A DNA stretch of 64,000 nucleotides from Pseudomonas sp. LFM046 (GTDB lineage: Bacteria; Pseudomonadota; Gammaproteobacteria; Pseudomonadales; Pseudomonadaceae), in contig NZ_JYKO02000001.1 in NCBI RefSeq assembly GCF_000949385.2, positions 2,442,620 to 2,506,619 of the forward strand. Reading direction: 5' to 3'. Below, one piece after another: positions 24,863 through 34,143 of this stretch (position 1 is its first letter; each line of letters opens with the position of its first letter). The translations under genes were made by a program, and so were the position numbers. The notes beneath the pieces are model-generated. The model saw nothing but the letters and a program-made list of their open reading frames with translations, searched no databases and was not told where the DNA came from.

Positions 24863-26263
24863 TCAGGCCTGCATCGCCCCGCCATGCACATCCATCGCCG
24901 CCTGGCGCAGGGCCTCGGAGCGGGTCGGGTGGGGGTGGCAGATGAGGGCGATGTCTTCGGCCGAGGCGGAGAACTCCATGGCCACGCAGTATTCGCCGAT
25001 CATCTCGCTGACGCTCGGGCCCACCATGTGCACGCCCAGGACTTCGTCGGTGCGTTCATCTGCCAGCACTTTCACGAAGCCTTCGGTCTCGTGGTTGATC
25101 TTGGCGCGGCTGTTGGCGGTGAAGGGGAACTTGCCGACCCGGTAGGGCCGCCCTTCGGCCTTCAGCTGTTCTTCGCTCTTGCCCACGGTGGCCACTTCCG
25201 GGCGGGTGTAGATCACGTTGGGAATGACGTTGTAGTTCACCTCGGCGGCCTGCCCGGCGATGCGCTCGATGCAGACGATGGCCTCGTCTTCGGCCTTGTG
25301 GGCGAGCATCGGGCCGGAGGTGACGTCGCCGATGACGTAGACGCCCGGCGCGCTGGTCTGGTGGCGTTCGTTGGCGAGCATGCCGCGGGTGTCGGTGGCC
25401 AGGCCCACGGTCTCCAGGCCAAGGCCTTCGGTGTAGGGGCGGCGGCCGATGGCCACCAGCACGTAGTCGGCCTTGAGGGTTTCCGCGAGCCCCCCGGCGG
25501 CAGGCTCGATGGACAGCTCCACGCCGCTCTTGCTGGCCTTGGCGCTGGTGACCTTGGAGCTGAGCTTGAAGTGCATGCCTTGTTTGGTCAGGGCGCGCTG
25601 CAGGGTTTTGCCGGTTTCGTCGTCGAGACCAGGGCAGATGCGGCCGAGGTATTCCACCACCGTCACCTGGGCACCCAGGCGGCGCCAGACCGAACCCAGT
25701 TCCAGGCCGATCACCCCGGCGCCGATTACCACCAGGTGCTTGGGTACTTCCGGCAGGGACAGGGCTCCGGTGGAGTCGAGGATGCGTTTGTTGTCGATGG
25801 TCACGCCGGGCAGGGGAGTGGGCTCGGACCCGGTGGCGATGACGATGTTGAGGGTCTCCAGGGTCTGTTGCTGGCCATCGGCGGCGGTCACCACCACCTT
25901 GCCGGCCCCGTCGATGCGGCCCCAGCCCTTGACCCATTCCACCTTGTTCTTGCGGAAGAGGAACTCGATGCCCTTGGTGAGGGCGGTCACGCTCTCGGCC
26001 TTCTGCTTCATCATCTGCGCCAGGTCGAGGGTCGGCTGGACCTGGATGCCGAGGGTGGCGAACTCCTTGCCGGCGGCGGCTTCATAGAGTTCGGAAGCGT
26101 GGAGCAGCGCCTTGGAGGGCATGCAGCCGACGTTCAGGCAGGTGCCGCCCAGGGTTTCGCGGCCTTCGACGCAGGCCACTTTCATCCCCAGCTGGCCGGC
26201 CTTGATCGCCGCGTTGTAGCCGCCCGGGCCGCCGCCTATCACCACTACGTCATATGCGCTCAT
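24863..26263 (-). CDS. lpdA: Dihydrolipoyl dehydrogenase
   Basis: A 466-residue flavoprotein (E3) that reoxidises dihydrolipoamide with NAD+. FAD motif GGGPGGYNAA (10-19), redox-active disulfide C42/C47 in GGTCLNVGCMPSK, NAD motif GAGVIGLELG and the catalytic HPHPTRSE near the C-terminus are all present. No E1 or E2 genes lie beside it, so it is a stand-alone E3. From memory it resembles the P. aeruginosa Lpd3 form. The start at 26263 gives the canonical N-terminus. Confidence 0.93.
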   Translation of the reverse strand: MSAYDVVVIGGGPGGYNAAIKAGQLGMKVACVEGRETLGGTCLNVGCMPSKALLHASELYEAAAGKEFATLGIQVQPTLDLAQMMKQKAESVTALTKGIEFLFRKNKVEWVKGWGRIDGAGKVVVTAADGQQQTLETLNIVIATGSEPTPLPGVTIDNKRILDSTGALSLPEVPKHLVVIGAGVIGLELGSVWRRLGAQVTVVEYLGRICPGLDDETGKTLQRALTKQGMHFKLSSKVTSAKASKSGVELSIEPAAGGLAETLKADYVLVAIGRRPYTEGLGLETVGLATDTRGMLANERHQTSAPGVYVIGDVTSGPMLAHKAEDEAIVCIERIAGQAAEVNYNVIPNVIYTRPEVATVGKSEEQLKAEGRPYRVGKFPFTANSRAKINHETEGFVKVLADERTDEVLGVHMVGPSVSEMIGEYCVAMEFSASAEDIALICHPHPTRSEALRQAAMDVHGGAMQA

Positions 26264-26413
26264 GGGATCTACCTCGGTTGAATAGTCGTAAGGGGAATGG
26301 TGAAGCCTAGTGGACAACCACCAGCCTTCCAGCCCGGCAACATCCTGCTGGGATTATGTGCGTAATACCATTGCGCTGGCGTCCACCCCCTGAGGCGGCG
26401 TCAAACCGAGGGG

Positions 26414-27295
26414 TTACCAGTCCAGGCGCAGGTTGCTTTCGAATTGACGGTGTTCGCCGCTGATGGGGTCATCGAAGGCGAGACTGCGGGCCAGCAGCTT
26501 GAGCGGGCGCTGGTAGTCGTCCGGTCCGCCCTTGTCGGTCAGGTCGGGGTAGAAACCGTCGTTGCAGATGGGCGCGCCCAGGGCGGCGAGGTGTACGCGC
26601 AACTGGTGCTGCTTGCCGGTGATGGGGTAGAGGTCGTAACGCCAGAGGTCGCCGTTACGCTCCAGCACGTCGAGCCGGGTGCGGGTATTGGGCTCGCCGT
26701 CCACTTCCTGCATGCGGAAGAAGGGCTCGCCCTTGCCCAGGCGAGTTTCCCGCAGCAGCGGGAATGCCAGGCCGGGCAAGGCCGGGGCGATGGCTTCGTA
26801 GCGCTTGTGGATCTCCCGGTCACGGAACAGCGCGTGGTAGAGGTTGCGGCTGGCCGGATTGGCGGAGAACAGCACCAGGCCAGCTGTGTGGCGGTCGATG
26901 CGGTGCAGCGGCACCAGGTGCGGGTTGCCGAGGCGCCGGGTCAGGCGCGCCTGCAGGGTTTCCTCGACGTATTCGCCCGCGGGCATCACGGGCAGGAAGT
27001 GGGGTTTGTCGGCCACCACCAGGTGCTCATCGACATGCAGCACGTCCTCCTCGAAAGGAATCGGCTGTTCGTCCTTCACCTCACGGAAGTAATGCACCCG
27101 CAGTGCCAGCTGATAAGGGTGCTCCGGGCCGAGCGGCGTGCCCTCGCCATCGGTCACCTTGCCGCTCGCCATGCGCTCGAGCCAGGTCGCGCGAGGAATG
27201 GCGGGAAAGCGGTCGCAGAGGCAGTCCAGCACCGTGGACCAGGGGCCCTGGGGAAGGTGGAGGGTGCTGGGGCGGATGCTGGGGGTATGGGACAT
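26414..27295 (-). CDS. RluA-family pseudouridine synthase
   Basis: A 293-residue enzyme isomerising uridine in RNA, probably 23S rRNA or tRNA. The catalytic Asp is D134 in HRIDRHTAG, the RluA signature, and the second motif with GKQHQLRVHLAALG is near residue 230. An S4 domain is not obvious. The exact target nucleotide cannot be told. It is divergent from an I78 inhibitor lipoprotein gene. Confidence 0.9.
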   Translation of the reverse strand: MSHTPSIRPSTLHLPQGPWSTVLDCLCDRFPAIPRATWLERMASGKVTDGEGTPLGPEHPYQLALRVHYFREVKDEQPIPFEEDVLHVDEHLVVADKPHFLPVMPAGEYVEETLQARLTRRLGNPHLVPLHRIDRHTAGLVLFSANPASRNLYHALFRDREIHKRYEAIAPALPGLAFPLLRETRLGKGEPFFRMQEVDGEPNTRTRLDVLERNGDLWRYDLYPITGKQHQLRVHLAALGAPICNDGFYPDLTDKGGPDDYQRPLKLLARSLAFDDPISGEHRQFESNLRLDW

Positions 27296-27466
27296 GGAGT
27301 GTTTCGGCGCGTTTCACGAGCGGGGCATTAGGCCGCACACAACTGACCGGAGTCAAAGGCAGAGGATAGAATGCACCGGTCGTGCGCCCGCGGGCAGGAG
27401 CCCCGCCGTGATGGCTGAACCATCGCAGGCGCACGCCAGGAAATTTGTTCAGAAGAGGACCTGTGT

Positions 27467-27805
27467 ATGTATTTCAAATCTGTTTCCTTCGGTCTTGCCC
27501 TGGCTGGCCTGCTCCTGGCCGGCTGCAGCTCGACTGACAAGCCCGAGGCGCCCACCGCCGCCCCGGCCGCCGAGGAAAGCACCAGCGCCGCCGCGCCTTC
27601 CGACACCTGCGACTCTTCCGCCGTAGCGTCCCTGGTGGGCAAGACCGCCAATGTCGCCCTGGTCGAGCAGGCCAAGCGCCAGTCCGGTGCAGAGACCGCG
27701 CGCGTGCTGCGTCCTAATCAGCCGATCACCATGGACTACAACTCCCGCCGCCTGAATATCGAGGTAAACGAGACTGACGTCGTCAAACAGTTCACCTGCG
27801 GGTGA
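27467..27805 (+). CDS. I78-family peptidase inhibitor lipoprotein
   Basis: A 112-residue lipoprotein: signal peptide with lipobox LLAGC (Cys at residue 20), an Ala/Pro/Thr/Glu-rich linker (about 22-48), then an I78 inhibitor domain (CDSSAVASLVGKTANVALVE, ARVLRPNQPITMDYNSRRLN, VVKQFTCG) with two Cys that can form a disulfide. The family inhibits serine proteases such as subtilisin or elastase. An envelope anchor protecting against self or foreign proteases is inferred. Confidence 0.88.
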   Translation: MYFKSVSFGLALAGLLLAGCSSTDKPEAPTAAPAAEESTSAAAPSDTCDSSAVASLVGKTANVALVEQAKRQSGAETARVLRPNQPITMDYNSRRLNIEVNETDVVKQFTCG

Positions 27806-27825
27806 GGTTGGTTGGATTAGCAAAA

Positions 27826-27846
27826 AAGGCGCCTTAGGGCGCCTTT
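27826..27846 (+). terminator. Terminator of the I78 inhibitor gene
   Basis: AAAGGCGCC and GGGCGCCTTT form a strong stem with a three-base loop 20 bases after the stop codon. The downstream T tract is short (TTT). A-rich upstream bases could serve the opposite strand. Confidence 0.75.
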
Positions 27847-27870
27847 CCGGTTTCTAGGGGAACCGCTCTT

Positions 27871-27957
27871 GTAGGTTGGCGCTGAGCGAAGCGAAGCCCA
27901 ACACGCGGAGCTGATTCCAGGCTCGTTGGGCCTCGCAGGCTCGGCGCCAACCTACGG
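27871..27957. repeat. Intergenic inverted repeat, family A
   Basis: GTAGGTTGGCGCTGAGCG and GAAGCCCAAC at the left; GTTGGGCCTCGC, CTCGGCGCCAACCTACGG at the right. Good fit to the elements at 11168 and 43525. It lies between convergent genes (I78 inhibitor and ald). Confidence 0.85.
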
Positions 27958-28060
27958 TCTGCCTTGCAGTTTCGTAGGGACATAAAAATGACCACGGCGC
28001 AGTTGAGGGCCTAGGACTCCTGCTGCGACGTGGTCATCGGGGCCGGTCAGGGCCCCAAGG

Positions 28061-29182
28061 CTAGAGCTGTTTGAGCATGTCCTCCAGGTGGACGTAATCC
28101 ATGTGGTGAGCGGCGGCGACGCTGCCGTTGGTCAAGCGCCCCTTGGCCACGTTCAGACCGTGGCGCAGGTGCAGGTCATCTTCCAGGGCCTTGCGCGTGC
28201 CCTTCTGCGCGAGGGCGAGAACGAAGGGCAGGGTGGCGTTGTTCAGCGCGAGGGTCGAGGTGCGCGCCACGGCGCCGGGCATGTTGGCCACGCAGTAGTG
28301 CACCACGCCGTCCACCAGATAGGTGGGTTCGGCATGGGTGGTGGCCCGCGAGGTTTCCGCGCAGCCGCCCTGGTCGATGGCCACGTCCACCAGCACCGCG
28401 CCTTCCTGCATCCGCGCGACCATTTCGGCGGTGACCAGCTTGGGCGCCGCCGCGCCGGGAATCAGCACGCCACCGATCACCAGGTCCGCCGCCAGCACCT
28501 GTTCGCGTACCGTGCCGTGGGTGGAGTAGAGGGTGGTGATGCGGTTGCCGTACAGGGAGTCCAGCCGGCGCAGGGCGTCGACATTCTTGTCCAGCACCGT
28601 GACATCGGCGCCCAGGCCAACCGCCATGGCCAGCGCATGGGTTCCTACCACGCCGCCGCCCAGGACCACCACTTTGGCCGGTGCTACGCCGGGCACGCCG
28701 CCCAGCAGCACGCCACGACCGCCCTTGGCCTTTTCGAGGCAGTTGGCGCCGGCCTGGATGGACATGCGCCCGGCCACTTCCGACATCGGCGCCAGCAGGG
28801 GCAGGCGGCCATGGCTGTCGGTGACGGTCTCGTAGGCGATGCAGGTGGCGCCAGAGGCGATCAGTTCGTCGGTCTGGGGCCGGTCAGGCGCCAGGTGCAG
28901 ATAGGTGAAGAGGGTCTGGTCGGGCCGAAGGCGCGCGCGTTCCTGGGTCAGGGGTTCCTTTACCTTGACGATCAGTTGGGCCTGCTCGAAGACCTCGGCG
29001 GCGTTGCCGGCCACCTTGGCACCGGCTGCCTGGTAGTCCTCGTCGGAGAAGCCAATGGCCGCGCCTGCCTTGGTTTCTACCCAGACCTCGTGGCCGAGGC
29101 GGGTCAACTCGGCCACTGACAGTGGGGTCAGGCCGACACGGTATTCGTGGTTCTTGATCTCCTTCGGCACTCCGATACGCAT
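28061..29182 (-). CDS. ald: Alanine dehydrogenase
   Basis: A 373-residue NAD-dependent enzyme converting L-alanine to pyruvate and ammonia. The N-terminus [20 protein letters not shown] is canonical. Catalytic Lys in VKVKEPL and His in YLHLAP are present, and the NAD motif is VLGGGVVG. Length and sequence are typical. It is monocistronic. In pseudomonads it is often governed by an Lrp-type activator, but none is adjacent. Confidence 0.95.
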   Translation of the reverse strand: MRIGVPKEIKNHEYRVGLTPLSVAELTRLGHEVWVETKAGAAIGFSDEDYQAAGAKVAGNAAEVFEQAQLIVKVKEPLTQERARLRPDQTLFTYLHLAPDRPQTDELIASGATCIAYETVTDSHGRLPLLAPMSEVAGRMSIQAGANCLEKAKGGRGVLLGGVPGVAPAKVVVLGGGVVGTHALAMAVGLGADVTVLDKNVDALRRLDSLYGNRITTLYSTHGTVREQVLAADLVIGGVLIPGAAAPKLVTAEMVARMQEGAVLVDVAIDQGGCAETSRATTHAEPTYLVDGVVHYCVANMPGAVARTSTLALNNATLPFVLALAQKGTRKALEDDLHLRHGLNVAKGRLTNGSVAAAHHMDYVHLEDMLKQL

Positions 29183-29316
29183 GGCGATCTCCAGGGTTCT
29201 TGTTGTCCTTTGAACAAGTGTAGAAACCCGGTTGCCGTGCCCCCGCCGAATAGTGACGGGTTTTCAGGGGATCTCCCTGAAAACCCCGGGGAAAACAGGG
29301 CGTCGCAGGCAGCTCG

Positions 29317-30084
29317 TCAGTCTCCTTGGTTCTTTTGCTTCCCGTCGCGCAGACCCGCGAGCAAGTCCACTGGCAACGGGAAGACGATGGTGGTGGTCTT
29401 GTCGTTGGCGATGGAACCCAGGGTCTGCATGTACCGCAGCTGCATGGCGCCCTTCTGGCGGCTGAGCATTTCCGCCGCCTGCATCAGCTTTTCAGAGGCC
29501 TGGAGTTCGCCCTCGGCGTGGATCACCTTGGCCCGCCGTTCCCGCTCCGCCTCCGCCTGCCGGGCGATGGCGCGGACCATGGATTCGTTGATGTCCACGT
29601 GCTTGATCTCGACATTGGAGACTTTGATCCCCCACGCATCGGTCTGGGAGTCCAGGGCCTGCTGGATGTCGACGTTGAGGCGCTCGCGTTCGGCCAGCAT
29701 CTCGTCCAGTTCGTGTTTGCCGAGCACGGCGCGCAGGGTGGTCTGGGCGAGCTGGCTGGTGGCCATGAGGAAGTTCTCCACCTGGATGATGGCGCGCTGC
29801 GGGTCGAGCACCCGGAAGTAGACGACCGCGTTCACCTTCACCGAGACGTTGTCGCGGGAAATCACGTCCTGGGGCGGCACGTCCAGCACCACGGTGCGCA
29901 GGTCCACCCGCACCACCTGCTGGATGGCCGGGATGATCAGCACCAGTCCCGGTCCCTTGACCTTCCAGAAGCGCCCGAGCTGGAAGACCACGCCGCGCTC
30001 GTATTCGCGGAAGATGCGGATGGCCGATACCGCCAGCACGATCAGCAGAAACAGTAGGGTGGCAAAACTGATCGGAAAGGCCAT
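29317..30084 (-). CDS. Slipin (SPFH/stomatin family protein)
   Basis: A 255-residue membrane-associated protein: one N-terminal hydrophobic hairpin (about 5-25), SPFH/Band 7 domain (about 25-190, [20 protein letters not shown]) and a C-terminal helical tail ([20 protein letters not shown]). Slipins form oligomers that organise membrane microdomains. The start lies two bases after the NfeD stop, so both are cotranscribed, the classic partner pairing in which the NfeD-type protease may cleave the slipin tail. Confidence 0.93.
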   Translation of the reverse strand: MAFPISFATLLFLLIVLAVSAIRIFREYERGVVFQLGRFWKVKGPGLVLIIPAIQQVVRVDLRTVVLDVPPQDVISRDNVSVKVNAVVYFRVLDPQRAIIQVENFLMATSQLAQTTLRAVLGKHELDEMLAERERLNVDIQQALDSQTDAWGIKVSNVEIKHVDINESMVRAIARQAEAERERRAKVIHAEGELQASEKLMQAAEMLSRQKGAMQLRYMQTLGSIANDKTTTIVFPLPVDLLAGLRDGKQKNQGD

Positions 30085-30086
30085 GT

Positions 30087-31466
30087 TCAGTCTCCTGTGG
30101 GCGGATGCTCATCCGCGGTCACGTCCAGCAACAGTCCATTGCGTGCCAGCACCCGTACGCGCTGGCCGCTCCTCAGGGGGGAATCGCTACGCACCTGCCA
30201 GCGCTCGCCCTGCAACTGCACCCAGCCGCTGCAGGGATCGTCCACGGACTGGTCGAGCAGGATGGTCTGGCTGCCTACCAGCCCGGCGTCGCCACTGACC
30301 AGCACACGTCGGCGGGCGCCGATGGCCATGGCGAGAATGGCGAAGATCAGCAGCGAACTGGACAGGGCGACGGTGATGATCACCGAGAGGGGAATGCCGA
30401 AGCCCGGCACTTCGGTGTCGATCAGGATCACCGCACCGACGATGAAGGCGGCGATGCCACCGAAGCCGATGATGCCGAAGCTGGGCATGAAGGCTTCCGC
30501 GGCCATGAAGATGATGCCGAGGAGGATCAGGGCGATGCCCGCGAAGTTCACCGGCAGGAGCTGCAGGGCATAGAGGGCGAGGATCAGGCAGATGCCACCG
30601 ATCACACCGCCGACGCCGCTACCGGGATTGGAGAATTCGAAGATCAGGCCGTAGACGCCGATCATCATCAGGATCAGCGCCACGCTGGGGTTGGTGATCA
30701 CCGAAAGGAGCTGCGCACGCCAGTCGGGCTCGCGCTGGATCAAGGGGGCGCTGGCGGTGCTCAGGGTGATGGACTGGCCGGCGATCTCGTAGGTCTTGCC
30801 GTCGAGTTTCTTGAGCAGGTCGTGGACGTCCTGGGCCAGGAGGTCCACCACTTTCAGCCGCTGGGCATCCTCTGCCGAGAGGCTGACGGATTCGCGCACC
30901 GCGCGTTCGGCCCAGTCGGCGTTGCGCCCGCGCATCTGGGCCAGGCCACGGATGTAGGCGGCCGCGTCGTTGACCTGCTTGCGGGCCAGGGTTTCCTCGT
31001 TGCTGGAGCCGCCGGCCTTGTCATCCTTCTTCTCGTCCTTTCCGCCGGTGGGCTTGTCGCCTTCGGGCTGGCCGGGCATTCCGCCGATCTGTACCGGGGT
31101 TGCGGCGCCGACGTTCGTGCCGGGTGCCATGGCGGCGATGTGGCTGGCGTAGAGGATGTAGGTGCCGGCACTGGCGGCCCGCGCGCCGCTGGGCGCGACG
31201 AAGCTGGCCACCGGAATCGGGCTGGAGAGGATCGCCTTGATGATGCTGCGCATGGAGGTGTCGAGGCCGCCGGGGGTATCGATCTGCACCACCACCAGTT
31301 GGGACTTGTCCTCCTCGGCGCGCTCGATACCCCGGGTCAGGTAGTCCGCTGTGGCCGGGCCGATAGGGCCATCGACGGTCAACACGGTGACGCTTCCGGC
31401 GGCCAGCAGGACGCCGGGCGAGAGCAGGGCCAGGTACAGGAGCCTGCGCAGCAGCCGGCCGATCAT
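30087..31466 (-). CDS. NfeD-family membrane-bound serine protease
   Basis: A 459-residue protein. Signal peptide (1-23), ClpP-like serine protease domain (about 25-240) with the catalytic Ser in [10 protein letters not shown] (S99), an insert rich in G, K and D (about 130-155), four to five membrane segments (about 255-370), and a C-terminal OB-like NfeD domain (about 385-455). This is the long 1510-N/NfeD form that pairs with slipins. In an operon with the slipin gene downstream. Confidence 0.92.
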   Translation of the reverse strand: MIGRLLRRLLYLALLSPGVLLAAGSVTVLTVDGPIGPATADYLTRGIERAEEDKSQLVVVQIDTPGGLDTSMRSIIKAILSSPIPVASFVAPSGARAASAGTYILYASHIAAMAPGTNVGAATPVQIGGMPGQPEGDKPTGGKDEKKDDKAGGSSNEETLARKQVNDAAAYIRGLAQMRGRNADWAERAVRESVSLSAEDAQRLKVVDLLAQDVHDLLKKLDGKTYEIAGQSITLSTASAPLIQREPDWRAQLLSVITNPSVALILMMIGVYGLIFEFSNPGSGVGGVIGGICLILALYALQLLPVNFAGIALILLGIIFMAAEAFMPSFGIIGFGGIAAFIVGAVILIDTEVPGFGIPLSVIITVALSSSLLIFAILAMAIGARRRVLVSGDAGLVGSQTILLDQSVDDPCSGWVQLQGERWQVRSDSPLRSGQRVRVLARNGLLLDVTADEHPPTGD

Positions 31467-31586
31467 GGGAGCCTCCCGCTACACCGTGTTCACTTACAGC
31501 ATAGTTGAGGGCCCTTGTCGGGTATTTACGCGGGGGCGTGCAGGTGCAACGGGATATGTGTGGGGGCGTTGCAGTTGGAGGCGTTT

Positions 31587-31683
31587 TGCAGGGGCGAATT
31601 CATTCGCCAAGCAGGCCGAAGGTCTGCCGATTCACGTTGGGGGCTGCTGCGCAGCCCTCAGCGATTGAAATCGCCCCCACACG
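31587..31683. repeat. Intergenic inverted repeat, family B
   Basis: GCAGGGGCGAATTCATTCGCC at the left (given in parts with the next block CAAGCAGGCCGAAGG), GGCTGCTGCGCAGCC in the middle and GATTGAAATCGCCCCCAC at the right. Same design as 2889-2987. It sits between nfeD and the homocysteine methyltransferase gene. Confidence 0.8.
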
Positions 31684-31692
31684 TTTTGCGCG

Positions 31693-32652
31693 TCAGAGGG
31701 CCGCTCGGAACAGCGGCTTGCAGGCCCTGGCGATCTGCTCGATGTGGCGGTGGTCGGTGCCGCAGCAGCCCCCCATTACATTGATGTGCGGCAGGCGCTG
31801 GCGCAGCCGGGCGTACTGGGCGCCCAGTTCTTCAGGATCGCCGCTGTCCAGGGCGACGGCGTCATTCAACTCGGCGTGGCTCTGGCGTGAGGCATTGGCG
31901 CGCAGCCCGCGTATGCGCTGCACCCAGCGGCTGCCGGGGGTCAGCACATCCTCGAAGTGGTCGGGGTGGGCGCAGTTGATCATGTAGTAGGCGGGGTAGT
32001 GGGCGGTGGCGCTGTCGACCAGTTCGATGGCTTCCTTCAAGCCTTGGCCGGTGGGCAGCCTGCCGTCGGTTTCCAGGGTGAAGGAGATGACCACCGGAAT
32101 GCGCGCCTCGCGGGCGGCCAGGGCGACGCCGAGGGCTTCTTCCACGTAGTTCATGGTGAGGGCGCTGACCATGTCAGCCGCAGTCTCCGCGAATATCCCG
32201 ATCTGCTCGCTGTGGTACTGCTGGGCCTGGAACTCGTCCATGGCCTCGTCGGGGTCGTAGCCGTCACCACGCGGGCCGACGCAGCCGCTGATCACCACGG
32301 GCGTGCGTCCGCTTTCCACTTCCGAACGCAGCTCCTGCAGCAGGGTGATGGCTTGGCGATTGGCGTCGGCCAGTCCCTGGGGGGTGTAGCCGATGTGGTT
32401 GGCCCAGTCGGGATTGGCGCGCCAGGTGGGGCTCTCCAGGACAAGTCCCGTGCCGTAGTGGCTGGCGATTGCGCAGTAGGCGCGGAAGTACTTGCGCAAC
32501 GCTTCCCTGCCGTCGGGATAGTTGAGCAATACAAAGGCGGCGAAATCGGGGAGGGCAATGCCCTCGTGGAAGACCAGCGAGGTCTCTATGCCGCCATCAG
32601 TCAGGAACAGTTCACCCTCCAGTTGCGGTAAGGCGCTGCGATATTGGGCCAT
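31693..32652 (-). CDS. Homocysteine S-methyltransferase family protein
   Basis: A 319-residue TIM-barrel methyltransferase that transfers a methyl group from a donor such as S-methylmethionine or betaine to homocysteine. Zinc ligands are the Cys in INCAHPDH and the Cys pair in MGGCCGTDH near the C-terminus. The first strand LEGELFLTDGGIETSLVFH is typical. The start at 32652 was chosen because the long in-frame extension upstream lacks family sequence. A 300-base leader with a strong hairpin precedes it. Confidence 0.88.
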   Translation of the reverse strand: MAQYRSALPQLEGELFLTDGGIETSLVFHEGIALPDFAAFVLLNYPDGREALRKYFRAYCAIASHYGTGLVLESPTWRANPDWANHIGYTPQGLADANRQAITLLQELRSEVESGRTPVVISGCVGPRGDGYDPDEAMDEFQAQQYHSEQIGIFAETAADMVSALTMNYVEEALGVALAAREARIPVVISFTLETDGRLPTGQGLKEAIELVDSATAHYPAYYMINCAHPDHFEDVLTPGSRWVQRIRGLRANASRQSHAELNDAVALDSGDPEELGAQYARLRQRLPHINVMGGCCGTDHRHIEQIARACKPLFRAAL

Positions 32653-32773
32653 GGCCTTGACTCCGTGACCTGTGGACGTTTGCTGTCCGGTCAGGCTTCG
32701 GATCGAAAGCGGGGCGGACAGCCAGGCTGGCCTCGGGCGGTTTCCGTAGTGTGTGGGCAGGCCCGCAGGCGGT

Positions 32774-32802
32774 GCGCCGGGCGGGCGCTGGGCGCCCGGT
32801 GC
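32774..32802. other. GC-rich hairpin in the leader of the homocysteine methyltransferase gene
   Basis: GCGCCGGGCG pairs with CGCCCGGTGC (one G-T pair) around a nine-base loop, about 120 bases upstream of the start codon. There is no T run after it on the minus strand, so it is not a simple terminator. It could be part of a leader regulator. I could not match it to SAM or SAH riboswitches. Confidence 0.35.
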
Positions 32803-32903
32803 GTACCAAAAAAGGCTAGCACCAGCACGGAGCGCGGCTGAGATGGACTGATGGGTGGGACTTTGGTTGAGGCAGGTATGGATTGTGAGGGGAACCCAAT
32901 AAT

Positions 32904-32929
32904 GTGGGGGCGAATGAATTCGCCCCCAC
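32904..32929. repeat. Short family B inverted repeat
   Basis: GTGGGGGCGAATG and AATTCGCCCCCAC form a near-perfect palindrome, a minimal version of the family B arms. It lies 22 bases downstream of the catalase-like gene's stop and may act as its terminator. Confidence 0.7.
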
Positions 32930-32950
32930 GCAAAGAGCCGTTGGTTTGCT

Positions 32951-34102
32951 TCAGGGCCTGGTCGCGTCGCTCGCCCCATTGCGTTCATGGCGATAGGCGC
33001 TCACGGCTTCATACACCGCCTTGCGCAGGCGGTTGATGCCGCCGATGGGGCGGTGCTCAGGCAAGCCGTGCCAGGGGTTGAAGGAGAGGTTGTCGCAGGC
33101 GACGTTCTGCTCGCGGCTGTCGAAGTCCTGCGCCGGGACCTTGATGGTGGCGATGGTCACGAAGGGCGAGACGGACTCGTCCCATTCGATGCTGGTGTCC
33201 TCGATGGGCATGTAGTGCTGGGCATTCTGCTTCTGCACCTGGAAGGCGAAGCAGGCCGGCACGCGGTCGAGGGACAACTGCTGGTAGAGGGCATTGCGCA
33301 GGAAGTTGGGCAGTGCGGTGTTCTGCTCGGGCACCTGGTAGGGCGGGCAGCTCTGCGGGTCGGGAATGACGCGGTATTTGATGTTCGCCTGCCCCAGCTT
33401 GTACGGCGAGATGGAGCTGTAGGTGGCATCGACCGGGCTGTCCGGTGCCGGGGCCAGGGTCTTGAGGGCGATGATCAGGTGACGGATTTCCCAGGTGCGC
33501 GGGTCCCAGCCGGGGAAGAAGGCCCCGATCTGCTCGCCGTTGGACTGGGCGTTGAAGTTCTGTCGGTACTCGGCCACGTCGCGGACGAAGAACACCGGGT
33601 GGTTGAACATCACGAAGTCCTGCTCGGCCTGGTGCACCGGGCTTTTCATCAGCTTCTCGCCGGGCACGTCCAGCAGCTTGATGGCCATGCCGCGCGCGTC
33701 GCGGGCGCTGTCGAACTGCGGGAAGGCGTTGCCGTTGGAGAGGCGCATCACCGCCTGCCAGGTCTTGCCCGGCTCGGCGAAGACACCGGCGCGCAGGTCG
33801 CTGTCGATCTCCGGCAGTACGGTGACTTCGGCTTTCACGCAGCCGTGGGCCTTGGCGTGGGCGTCGCGCTGCACGCGGGTGTTGTCGCGGTGCTGTTCGA
33901 CGATGCGGACGGCGTCGCTGATGATCGCGCGGGTCTGCGCCGCTTCATCGGCGGGAATCACTTCTTCGGTCGGGACCGGGCCGGAATATTTCCAGCCGTA
34001 GTAGGCCTCGCCCACGAGCCAGCCGCCGAGGCCGACCACCAGCAGGATGACGAGTAGCTTGCCGAGTACTCGGCCGAGCCAGAGCCAGAAGCGCTTGAGC
34101 AT
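32951..34102 (-). CDS. Membrane-anchored catalase-family protein
   Basis: A 383-residue protein with one N-terminal membrane segment (about 12-33) and a catalase-like heme domain. The distal His is in RDAHAKAHG, the conserved Asn region in DFVMFNHPVFFVRD, and the proximal Arg/Tyr region in NRLRKAVYEAVS. It is shorter than true catalases and belongs to the exported, catalase-like group, some of which act on lipid peroxides. It is cotranscribed with a RoxA-like cytochrome upstream (41-base gap). Confidence 0.85.
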   Translation of the reverse strand: MLKRFWLWLGRVLGKLLVILLVVGLGGWLVGEAYYGWKYSGPVPTEEVIPADEAAQTRAIISDAVRIVEQHRDNTRVQRDAHAKAHGCVKAEVTVLPEIDSDLRAGVFAEPGKTWQAVMRLSNGNAFPQFDSARDARGMAIKLLDVPGEKLMKSPVHQAEQDFVMFNHPVFFVRDVAEYRQNFNAQSNGEQIGAFFPGWDPRTWEIRHLIIALKTLAPAPDSPVDATYSSISPYKLGQANIKYRVIPDPQSCPPYQVPEQNTALPNFLRNALYQQLSLDRVPACFAFQVQKQNAQHYMPIEDTSIEWDESVSPFVTIATIKVPAQDFDSREQNVACDNLSFNPWHGLPEHRPIGGINRLRKAVYEAVSAYRHERNGASDATRP

Positions 34103-34143
34103 GGGTGCTTGTGTCCTTTATGGGCTTCAGGGGCGGCGAGGGC

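Noticed and set aside
29317-31466. Slipin plus NfeD as a novel system
   Set aside because: The pairing is a long-known, widespread operon; it is annotated but not new.
32774-32802. A SAH or SAM riboswitch before the homocysteine methyltransferase gene
   Set aside because: The hairpin and flanks do not show the conserved cores I know for those classes; kept only as an unassigned structure.
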